From positions 1 to 18,305 of the forward strand of contig CAYTGO010000061.1 of the NCBI GenBank assembly GCA_964437425.1: a DNA stretch of 18,305 bases, given 5' to 3'. A model generated the notes under the pieces. That model was given only the letters and a program-made list of their open reading frames with translations, made no database searches and was not told the DNA's origin. The DNA comes from Scalindua sp964437425 (GTDB lineage: Bacteria; Planctomycetota; Brocadiia; Brocadiales; Scalinduaceae). Shown piece after piece: positions 6,616 to 13,564 of the stretch; position 1 is the stretch's first letter, and each line of letters opens with the position of its first letter. The position numbers and the translations under genes are program-made.

Positions 6616-6912
6616 CTAAAAGGAAGGTTTTGACATAAACCATATACGGTTGTCGCTTTTACGGAAACTGATAGTGCCAAACGACCGGGAAATCTCATAT
6701 TCGTACTTCCATATCTCTGCCTCTTCACTATATTGAATATCAGTGGGAAGGCCCAAAATACTTTCTACCTCTTTTTTCGTAAAATAACTAGCTATTTGTG
6801 ACCAGTTATAAGAAATCTGCCGTTTTGTCTGTACTGTCGGGTCTGTTGTAGGCGGCATCAGTGCGCACCCGACTACAGTCATTATTACCAATGACAACAA
6901 AATATTTTTCAT
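6616..6912 (-). CDS. Small BamE/SmpA-like outer-membrane lipoprotein
   Basis: This 98-aa protein has a short lipoprotein signal: the lipobox VVGC places the lipidated cysteine at residue 16. The mature part has the SmpA/OmlA (BamE-like) pattern, a helix with TKKEVESILGLPTDIQYSE followed by an Ile-Trp-Lys-Tyr strand and a final strand ending in NRIWF. Proteins of this fold are periplasm-facing lipoproteins. BamE itself is part of the outer-membrane beta-barrel assembly machine, but many small relatives have other or unknown partners. A clear SD (GGGAG, about 7 nt before the ATG) supports the start. It follows the hexahaem cytochrome gene after 109 nt and may be the last gene of that transcript or independent. 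The length fits a minimal BamE-type domain. Confidence 0.8.
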   Translation of the reverse strand: MKNILLSLVIMTVVGCALMPPTTDPTVQTKRQISYNWSQIASYFTKKEVESILGLPTDIQYSEEAEIWKYEYEISRSFGTISFRKSDNRIWFMSKPSF

Positions 6913-7021
6913 TACAATCTCCCGCCTGACTTTTAGACTATATTTTAATTTTTCGTATTTTACTTCTTATTATCTTTCTGTCAATAGAGAACAGCTTAAA
7001 TGGTAAATGAGAATTGCAAGT

Positions 7022-7831
7022 TTATTCCTTAAGGATTTCGAGCTCTTCTTCAAGGCTGTCCAGTATCGCTCTGGACAGATTAAAGTTATGTGTTCCGTAT
7101 CGTGCTACCAGGTCGACTGCAAAGCCTGTTTTCTCTAAAAATGTCTCCATATCCGCCATTCCAACCGCTTCCTCCTGCCTGTCCGGATCTATTTCAATGT
7201 TTCTTACGTCATCGTCAACCATCAGCTGCACACGAAGGTTGAACTCTTCCAGTCTATCTCTGATCGACTCTGTCCAGGCGTTGTACAATTTTCCATAATC
7301 TCCGTTGTGACACTCTATACAATGCTCCTCAACGTCCTTGAATCTCAAACTCTCTTCACTGTATTCATGGCAGTCATCACATTTAACAGACCTGGACATC
7401 ATATCCGGTATTGGTTCAATCTCTTTTAGCCCTGTCTCTCCCAGCAAATATGCTAAAAGCTCCTTGTGACATCCGATACACCCTGTCTCTTCATCAGATA
7501 CGTGATGACACCTGCTGCAATTAATATTGTACTCAACCATACCTGCAGCACTTTCATGGCTTATAGAGTGGCAATCTTTACATGACAGATTGCCACTCTG
7601 ATGCTGAGTGTGAGTGAACGATACGGTCCACGAGAGGCTATCCCTCCTCTCCGGGTTTGCATTGAAATTTCTCTCTACATCACCGGCATGACATCTTGCA
7701 CAGAATTCAGGAGAACCCGGTTTTTGTGCAGATACAACAACTAACGTAATACAACATATTACTGACAGAATTGTCACCAAGGACAGTATCTTGACTACCT
7801 TCTTATCTCTTTTTCTAATATTTTCCAGCAT
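7022..7831 (-). CDS. Membrane-anchored hexahaem c-type cytochrome
   Basis: Translated from the ATG at 7831 this is a 269-aa protein with one N-terminal membrane segment (about residues 13-34) and six CXXCH haem c sites: CARCH, CKDCH, CSRCH, CIGCH, CDDCH and CIECH (cysteines near 44, 84, 105, 118, 151, 171). The C-terminal third is a haem-free helical region ending in a GTHNFNLSRAILD segment, a His-Asn pattern common in c3/c7-like cytochromes. The frame is open 11 codons further up to a GTG at 7864. That extension falls in a repeat-like sequence, so I prefer the ATG, although neither start has a good SD. It follows the pentahaem lipoprotein gene and both cytochrome b genes, and probably carries electrons to or from that quinone-reactive membrane pair on the periplasmic side. 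Specific partners are inferred from context. Confidence 0.9.
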   Translation of the reverse strand: MLENIRKRDKKVVKILSLVTILSVICCITLVVVSAQKPGSPEFCARCHAGDVERNFNANPERRDSLSWTVSFTHTQHQSGNLSCKDCHSISHESAAGMVEYNINCSRCHHVSDEETGCIGCHKELLAYLLGETGLKEIEPIPDMMSRSVKCDDCHEYSEESLRFKDVEEHCIECHNGDYGKLYNAWTESIRDRLEEFNLRVQLMVDDDVRNIEIDPDRQEEAVGMADMETFLEKTGFAVDLVARYGTHNFNLSRAILDSLEEELEILKE

Positions 7832-7843
7832 AATATATTTGTT

Positions 7844-7869
7844 GCCACTAAGACACGAAGACACTAAGT
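7844..7869. repeat. Short degenerate intergenic repeat (CCACTAAGACACGAAGACAC type)
   Basis: The + strand reads GCCACTAAGACACGAAGACA and continues with CTAAG. Internally the AAGACAC motif is repeated. From memory it resembles short repeats of the form CCAC(A/T)AAGACAC(G/A)AAG scattered between genes in many environmental bacteria, and the neighbouring ACTCGCAACTTGCAAC (7892-7907) resembles another such motif. Its position just upstream of the hexahaem cytochrome argues against the longer GTG start. Confidence 0.35.
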
Positions 7870-7916
7870 CATACAGACTCGTAATTCATTAACTCGCAAC
7901 TTGCAACCATCCTTAA

Positions 7917-8981
7917 TTAATCCAATTCCTTCTCTACTTTTGCAAACTCTGTTCTATCGGCTCTATCAAAGTTTGTTCTGAAAAGAATAGCCTCCAGCCC
8001 TTTCACTCCACTGTTTTTATCCTTCAGATCAAAAATAAAATTGACTATCCTCTTCTCTCCGGGATTCAGCTGAGTATTTAGTTCCAGAAACATACTCTCT
8101 TGTTTAGATTTGATGATTGTACCCAAGTTGTCCTTAAGGTTGATCAACAGAAGGATTTCTCTATATCCATACTTCCCGGTTGGAATGGAGTGGCTGACAT
8201 TAGTATTGGTAATTTCAACATTACCAGTGATCTGATAATTGCTCCTGTTTATGCCGGTAAATTTTAACTCTACAAAGTCTCTGTTTTTCTCTATGGCACT
8301 CAGTCGGGAGAAAGTATGTGCCTTTCCTTCCTTCCGCACATGTATCTTCTGCCACGGCTCGTTCTGTATCAACTTACGATTGACAGCAGGCATATGGCAG
8401 TCCTGACACGTATCTTCTCCGCCACCCTCAGCATATGCTAAATACTCTTCCATCGTGTCTCTGTGGCAAATCCCGCAAAGTTCACTCGTTTTGTACAACT
8501 CCTCTCTCTTCTCTGAAGGATGCGGAGAGACACCCGCATGCGGGCCGGCAAGTGTACAATCCTCGGTAAGATGACAACCCTGACAATCAACACCGTCCGC
8601 AAGTTTATAAGATCTTGCCACTATCTCTTCCTTTGTTAAACTACCTCCTGCTTTATCAGCTGACTTATCATTCTGAGATTTAAATATCGACTCTGGCACA
8701 TGACACCCAAGACAGAACTTAAATTCATAGTTATTTGTAGATACTTTAAACGCTTTATTAGTGTAGCTGCTTGAATGTGATGACTCTACCCATTCCTTAT
8801 AAATATCGATGTGACATTCACTGCACTCCTTGGACCCAGGAAACTCTTCCCCTCTCTGAACAAGTTCAGGATGAAGGTTCTCAATTAGCTTACAACCTGC
8901 AGATATGAATAGAATTGCAACTATTGACAGAATGGCTGATAAGCGAAGAAATGTCTTTGCACTGTGATGTTTATGTTTCAT
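7917..8981 (-). CDS. Pentahaem cytochrome c554-like lipoprotein
   Basis: This 354-aa exported protein has an N-terminal hydrophobic segment ending in a lipobox-like ISAGC, so Cys30 may be lipidated. Five CXXCH sites follow: CSECH (53), CLGCH (90), CQGCH (133), CGICH (169) and CQDCH (192). The first site sits in the pattern GSKECSECHIDIYKEWVESS, typical of the cytochrome c554 family (Pfam Cytochrome_C554). After residue 220 a haem-free beta-rich domain follows, with the VSHSIPTGKYGYRE motif that accompanies many c554-type multihaem proteins. Its start is only 2 nt after the stop of the cytochrome b C-terminal subunit, which implies translational coupling and a shared complex. It is the best candidate for the direct electron partner of the cytochrome b. 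No Rieske protein is encoded nearby. Confidence 0.92.
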   Translation of the reverse strand: MKHKHHSAKTFLRLSAILSIVAILFISAGCKLIENLHPELVQRGEEFPGSKECSECHIDIYKEWVESSHSSSYTNKAFKVSTNNYEFKFCLGCHVPESIFKSQNDKSADKAGGSLTKEEIVARSYKLADGVDCQGCHLTEDCTLAGPHAGVSPHPSEKREELYKTSELCGICHRDTMEEYLAYAEGGGEDTCQDCHMPAVNRKLIQNEPWQKIHVRKEGKAHTFSRLSAIEKNRDFVELKFTGINRSNYQITGNVEITNTNVSHSIPTGKYGYREILLLINLKDNLGTIIKSKQESMFLELNTQLNPGEKRIVNFIFDLKDKNSGVKGLEAILFRTNFDRADRTEFAKVEKELD

Positions 8982-8983
8982 TG

Positions 8984-9382
8984 TTATTGTATATATTTAA
9001 TTATTCCCAATGTGAGGATCATCAACAGATTTGCCATGACTATTGAGAGGAAAACCGGTTTCTTCCATAAACTTCTTTCACTGTTTCTATCAAGAAATGG
9101 AATTCCGATAAAAGCTATGGCATAGAGTGAAACAATAAGAACGTACAACACCTTATTATTGATCAAGCCGGATATGTAATAAAATGGTAGCAAAAACCAC
9201 TGCATGCTGTTTTCATGTGAAATAGATTCATCAACAGAATTCTGAAATGATTCCGGAAGGAAGAGAACTCCAAGCATAATAGCACTTAATAAGAGAAATG
9301 TTAGCAGAGTGTGCCTGAGTATCTCATTTGGAAAGAACGGCTCCAGCTCCTCTTCACATCTTCCATTGCTGTAGTCTACCAT
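8984..9382 (-). CDS. Cytochrome b C-terminal subunit (subunit IV-like), PEWY motif lost
   Basis: This 132-aa protein has three membrane segments (about 22-42, 76-96 and 108-129), matching the C-terminal domain of cytochrome b, or subunit IV of b6f. The segment SMQWFLLPFYYISGLINNKV (59-78) aligns with the conserved PEWYFLPFYAILRSIPNK region. The four-residue PEWY motif that shapes the quinol-oxidation (Qo) site, including its catalytic Glu, is here SMQW (59-62). The FLPFY part just after it is intact. It lies 62 nt after the N-terminal half and 2 nt before the pentahaem lipoprotein. The usual subunit IV is about 160 aa, so this is slightly short. Homology is well supported, and loss of normal Qo chemistry is inference. 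Confidence 0.85.
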   Translation of the reverse strand: MVDYSNGRCEEELEPFFPNEILRHTLLTFLLLSAIMLGVLFLPESFQNSVDESISHENSMQWFLLPFYYISGLINNKVLYVLIVSLYAIAFIGIPFLDRNSERSLWKKPVFLSIVMANLLMILTLGIIKYIQ

Positions 9383-9444
9383 ATAGTCTAATATTCTCTT
9401 ATAATTGTTTACTTTACCAATAACGTAAAGGTAGTTATATTTCC

Positions 9445-10053
9445 TTACAACGGTTCTGAAATGCCTGTTCTACGCACCATCAGGAAATGAAAACCCATAA
9501 AAACAGACATAAGCAGTGGTATGCACGCGATATGTAATGCATAAACAGCGCCAAAACCACGTGTGGAAACAGTGTTACTGCCCTGATCCATGACACTATT
9601 AGCCGGCAGCAGAGTACCGGTATAACAAAGGGTTAATGTTAATACCAATAGAGTTGCACCGGAAACCCAGTGCAACTCCCTTGGTTTCTTGTAGATCCCC
9701 TTAAACAGTATCCTTAACATATGAGCAAATACTAGGGTTATCATAAAGTGAGGAGTAACGGCATGCACCTTCTGTATTAACCAGCCATAGGGAAGCGCGT
9801 GTCTTATATACTTAATACTGTTAAACGCTTCACCGGGTGAGGGAACATAGTAAAACACCAGGAATATCCCTGTACCCACCTGGACCATAAAGGCAACCAG
9901 TGCCAGCCCACCCATGCAGCCGAACCAGCTGAGCCCCCTTGGTATTAATTTTTTTGTTATGTTCTTCTCTATTATATCCTGAAGGCCAAATCGCTCATCA
10001 AACCAACCCTTACCACTATTCGACAATTTGTCATCATTGCTGGTAATATTCAT
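9445..10053 (-). CDS. Cytochrome b6-type N-terminal subunit (four TM, two b haems)
   Basis: This 202-aa membrane protein is homologous to cytochrome b6 and the N-terminal half of cytochrome b. The four haem-b ligands are present as H97 and H111 (14 apart) and H174 and H189 (15 apart). The 15-residue spacing in the last pair is the b6 type rather than the mitochondrial type. Near the N-terminus WFGCMGG places Cys46 where b6 has the cysteine that binds haem c_n. Conserved KKPRELHWV and HFLMVRRTGISEPL also match b6. Between LP (149-150) and H174 there are about 24 fewer residues than in plant b6, so the cd1/cd2 region lining the Qo site is largely absent. It lies 17 nt after the phosphatase gene. 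It should be a periplasm-facing quinone-reactive subunit together with the gene at 8984-9382. Confidence 0.93.
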   Translation of the reverse strand: MNITSNDDKLSNSGKGWFDERFGLQDIIEKNITKKLIPRGLSWFGCMGGLALVAFMVQVGTGIFLVFYYVPSPGEAFNSIKYIRHALPYGWLIQKVHAVTPHFMITLVFAHMLRILFKGIYKKPRELHWVSGATLLVLTLTLCYTGTLLPANSVMDQGSNTVSTRGFGAVYALHIACIPLLMSVFMGFHFLMVRRTGISEPL

Positions 10054-10070
10054 ACTAAATCTACTCTTTG

Positions 10071-10724
10071 TTATTGAACAATACTTTTTAATTTCTGCTT
10101 GTTGGGTGTATATAATCTTCTCCTGAAAAGAATGCTGTAATACACATTGACTATGAGGTCATTTAACACTCTCAGTCTCTTTCTAAGGCCCCAAACCGTA
10201 GAAGCAGCAATCAATGAAACTAGCACAGAACCGATTATATCCAATGGAAAATGAACGCCACAAAAAACCCTTGAGCCGCCACTAAACAAACCAAAAAAGA
10301 ACAGCAGGCAACCAATTGTTACAGTTGATCTATAATATAATAACATAGCAGCAATTGAAAGCATAAAGGTTGTGTGATCAGACGGAAACGACGATTCAGG
10401 AACGTGATAAACTAGTTGTCTACCTATCTCCTGCATAAACGGACGTGGATGGAAATAGAAAAGAGTAATAGAACGATTTATCAGGATACCTAATATAGCA
10501 GAAAAACCGGCAGCCAAAGCATAATATTTTCCATCTTTCCTTGAACTGAACCATAAATAAAACAGAACGGCTATGAACACATACGGTGAATACTCGGCAA
10601 CATCTATTGCTATCTTATCTAATAATGCACTTTCCCCTGCAAATCTATTTATGTCAGTAAATAATTTAATATTGATTTGATCAATCAATCTATGCTCGCA
10701 TTTTTTTTGAGATCTGACAAACAC
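10071..10724 (-). CDS. PAP2-family undecaprenyl-diphosphatase (BcrC/YbjG type)
   Basis: This 217-aa integral membrane PAP2 phosphatase has the three family motifs in order: LINRSITLFYFHPRPF, SFPSDHTT and SRVFCGVHFPLD. The INR...FYFHPRPF form of the first motif and the following HVPESSFPSDH are those of BcrC/YbjG enzymes, which convert undecaprenyl diphosphate to the monophosphate to recycle the carrier lipid of peptidoglycan and O-antigen synthesis. About five hydrophobic segments are visible. Translation starts at GTG (10724) with a weak SD. The spacing to the cytochrome b gene (17 nt) suggests co-transcription, although the function is unrelated. A lipid A phosphatase role is a less likely alternative. 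Confidence 0.88.
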   Translation of the reverse strand: MFVRSQKKCEHRLIDQINIKLFTDINRFAGESALLDKIAIDVAEYSPYVFIAVLFYLWFSSRKDGKYYALAAGFSAILGILINRSITLFYFHPRPFMQEIGRQLVYHVPESSFPSDHTTFMLSIAAMLLYYRSTVTIGCLLFFFGLFSGGSRVFCGVHFPLDIIGSVLVSLIAASTVWGLRKRLRVLNDLIVNVYYSILFRRRLYTPNKQKLKSIVQ

Positions 10725-10765
10725 TATTGAAGCAGTTTCTCATTTACAACACGTCTAACATACTA

Positions 10766-12076
10766 TTATTTCTTATTTTTTTCAATATATCCCAAAGATT
10801 CATCAAGTAGATCAGTCAACTCATCGATATTATCTTTATCGATTATCAGGGGTGGTTGAAAGGCCAAAACATTTCGGTTGCTCCCTGTCTTACCTATTAA
10901 AGCCCCTTTATCTTTCATATATTCCAGGATCATATCTGTCTCCTGTACGGCAGGTTCTTTACCCTGATTGACAAGCTCTGCACCAAGCATCAACCCTCTT
11001 CCTCTGACATCACCTATTATCGTATATTTCTCCTGAAGCGTCTTCAACTTCTGTTTAAGATATTCACCCATTGTTTTTGCATTATCAACCAGATTATATT
11101 TACGAATTACTTCAAGTGTAGCTAGTGAAGATACGCTTGTAACAGGGTTTCCTCCGAAAGTAGATGCTCCCGGCCTTTTATAAGAAGATGCGATCTTATC
11201 AGTGGTTATAAATCCTCCAACCGGAGTCCCATTAGATATTGCTTTGGCAAACGTCATAATATCCGGCTCAATACCTGAATGATCAATGGCAAACATCTTG
11301 CCGGTCCTCCCGAAACCTGTCTGTATTTCATCAGCAATAAACAGTATTCCATACTTATCCAATGTCTCTTTTACTACTTTAAAATATTCGTCAGGCGGTG
11401 TTATAATACCACCATTACCCTGTATAGGTTCAGCAATAAATGCAGCAACCTCACCGGATGTAGATGTTTCTATTACCTTTTCTACTTGCCTTGCGCATTC
11501 GAGATCACAACCAGGGTATTTCAGTTCAAAAACACAGCGGTAGCAATAAGCATCAGGCACAAAGCTGATACCTCCAACAGGGCTTGAATCTGTTCTCCAG
11601 AACTTCAATCCTGTCACGCTCATGGTCAATTTTGTTCTTCCATGCAAACCATTATAAAGCGAAAGAAATTCATGTCTGCCGGTATATATTTGAGAAAGCA
11701 GTAACGCGCCCTCATTAGCTTCTGATCCGCTTGCACAGAAAAAACTTTTTTTCAGATTTTGAGGAGTTATCTCAGCAAGCTTCTCAGCAAGATCTACTAT
11801 TGGCTGAGTTAAATATATCGTTGTAGTATGTTGAAGTGTTTTGACCTGTTCACATATCTTATCTACAATTTCAGGATGACAGTGCCCTGCGTTTAAAACA
11901 GAAACACCGGCATAGAAATCCAGATATCTTTTCCCGGAATGATCAAATACATATTGCCCCTCTCCTCTTACCATCTGCACAGGGTCCTGATAAAAATGGT
12001 AAACACAGGGAATCATGAATTCATTCTTTTTTCTAATAATTTCCTGTGGACCAATATATGATTCTTTATTTTGCAT
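10766..12076 (-). CDS. Class III PLP-dependent aminotransferase
   Basis: This 436-aa cytoplasmic aminotransferase is of class III (AGXT2/ornithine/4-aminobutyrate type). Marks include GSEANEGAL (117-125), the cofactor Asp in FIADEIQTGFGRTG (D249) and the Schiff-base lysine in MTFAKAISNG (K278). STFGGNPV follows (305-312). The full family length is present. An insertion near residues 178-194 has four cysteines spaced C-x2-C-x8-C-x3-C (CYRC then YPGCDLEC), seen in a subgroup of these enzymes and possibly metal-binding. It overall resembles alanine-glyoxylate or omega-amino acid transaminases. The amino donor cannot be read from sequence. The gene starts 6 nt after the stop of the exported helical-repeat gene, so the two are translationally linked. 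Confidence 0.93.
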   Translation of the reverse strand: MQNKESYIGPQEIIRKKNEFMIPCVYHFYQDPVQMVRGEGQYVFDHSGKRYLDFYAGVSVLNAGHCHPEIVDKICEQVKTLQHTTTIYLTQPIVDLAEKLAEITPQNLKKSFFCASGSEANEGALLLSQIYTGRHEFLSLYNGLHGRTKLTMSVTGLKFWRTDSSPVGGISFVPDAYCYRCVFELKYPGCDLECARQVEKVIETSTSGEVAAFIAEPIQGNGGIITPPDEYFKVVKETLDKYGILFIADEIQTGFGRTGKMFAIDHSGIEPDIMTFAKAISNGTPVGGFITTDKIASSYKRPGASTFGGNPVTSVSSLATLEVIRKYNLVDNAKTMGEYLKQKLKTLQEKYTIIGDVRGRGLMLGAELVNQGKEPAVQETDMILEYMKDKGALIGKTGSNRNVLAFQPPLIIDKDNIDELTDLLDESLGYIEKNKK

Positions 12077-12082
12077 AACTAG

Positions 12083-13449
12083 TTATTTACCAATTAGAAG
12101 AAGAAACTCCTGGTTCTGTTTGTATGGCATCCATTCAGGTAGTTTATCAAGGTTATCTATTTGCCACTCTTTGCCTATCGCTTTCCGTAGATATTTAAAT
12201 GCATCTTCTTCTTTCTCAAGTCTCGCATTAGAAGCGGCAAGATAGTAATAGTCTTCTCCCCAAATCCTTGTTGGTGGAAAAACACCACGGCTAAGATCCA
12301 GCGCTTTCATATAAGATTGCTCTGATATCGAATAATTACCAAGTCTGTAGTTCAAAAGCCCAACGTACCTGAAATATTTAACACGCATATTGATTGCTAA
12401 TCGAGATGGATCATTTTCCAGCATAGTGTTTACTTTATTCAGCTGATTATGAGCGTCACTATATTGTTTGTTTTGTGTGAGACCGTATACGTAAGGTACC
12501 TGAAAATAGACGTTTTCTGGATAGTGTTCTGCAAGCCATTTAGAGTTAAGGTAAAACGCGTCCCAATCTTCCTCCCCACGATCAGTTCTCAGGAGAATCT
12601 TTCTTGCTTCCACAGAAAGTAATGAGCTATTGTCACGGACAAGTTCCAGTTGCCTGATACCTTCATCCTTATCACCCGTTGATCCACCAAGCAGGAATGA
12701 TAATGCTTTTACAAATTTAGGCATTATAGCAGAGAAATAGTTATATATACCCAGGCCAAGATAGGCGTCGTGATACTCCTGATCTTTATCAACAATCTTT
12801 TTCATCATCTTATACCCCTTCTTGCCTTTCCAGAAAGCCTTCCACATTTGACCGTTCAGGATATAAAATCTTCCAATATTACCGGTTGCACCTCCTATAC
12901 AATATTGAGCACTCTCATTATTTGGGTTTTCTTTAATCTGTTTGCATGCAATATCTATAGCTTTATTGTTCAGAGAAAGTATCTGCACTTTCAACCTCTC
13001 GACCTCATTCTCCGTTTCATCATTAAGGTTTTGAAACATATTTAGATATAGTCCACCCTTAAAGAGATAAGGCTTCGGATCATCCGGCCATTCATTTATA
13101 GCTTTGTCAAAAACAGCTTCAGAACGTTCTATATCCATTTGATAAGACAACTCCATTGCCTCTCGTATCTTTTCAATTATAGAATTCTGTTGCAACTTTT
13201 TACTTGCTATTGTCTCCGCATTTGCACAGTCACTAAGCACAATGGCAAGAATTATAAAAGAGAGCAGATTAATAATAATTCCGAATTTTCTCANNNNNNN
13301 NNNNNNNNNNNNNNNNNNNNNNNNNNNNNNNNNNNNNNNNNNNNNNNNNNNNNNNNNNNNNNNNNNNNNNNNNNNNNNNNNNNNNNNNNNNNNACAATGG
13401 CAAGAATTATAAAAGAGAGCAGATTAATAATAATTCCGAATTTTCTCAT
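12083..13449 (-). CDS. Exported helical-repeat (TPR-like) protein, interrupted by an assembly gap
   Basis: The continuous frame below the gap encodes 385 residues from 13240. Beyond the N run an ATG at 13449 opens a hydrophobic signal sequence, MRKFGIIINLLSFIILAI, that joins this frame exactly if the duplicated 55 bp is counted once. The restored product is 403 aa with likely signal-peptidase cleavage after ANA (residue 26), and AAAGGAT about 9 nt upstream is a plausible SD. The mature part is helical with TPR-like units (for example SEAVFDKAINEWPDDPKPYL and QSYMKALDLS), suggesting a periplasmic scaffold or binding protein. It is coupled to the aminotransferase gene 6 nt downstream. The published start inside or before the gap would be misannotated. 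I do not recognise a named family. Confidence 0.8.
13239..13293. repeat. 55-bp exact duplicate flanking the N gap, copy 1
   Basis: The sequence from ACAATGGCAAGAATTATAAA to the last base before the gap is identical to 13394-13448, directly after the gap. It encodes the signal-peptide region of the helical-repeat protein. It is best explained as an unmerged contig overlap. Confidence 0.95.
13294..13393. other. Assembly gap of exactly 100 N
   Basis: One hundred N, a conventional placeholder length. The flanks are the same 55 bp, so the true gap is probably zero or negative and no sequence need be missing. Confidence 0.98.
13394..13448. repeat. 55-bp exact duplicate flanking the N gap, copy 2
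   Basis: Identical to 13239-13293. It continues into the start codon (complement of 13447-13449) and ribosome binding site of the helical-repeat gene. Confidence 0.95.
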
Positions 13450-13564
13450 TTTCAGGTTATCCTTTTGATTATGTAATATGGTAATGGTGAAAAATTATAA
13501 ATAAATATATTTTCAGTAATGCCATCATTAAAACACAAGAATTTATCAAGTTCCTTCTAAAATG

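Noticed and set aside
13239..13448. A genuine 55-bp tandem duplication or mobile-element target site
   Set aside because: Exact identity up to the gap edge on both sides and a placeholder of exactly 100 N point to an unmerged contig overlap.
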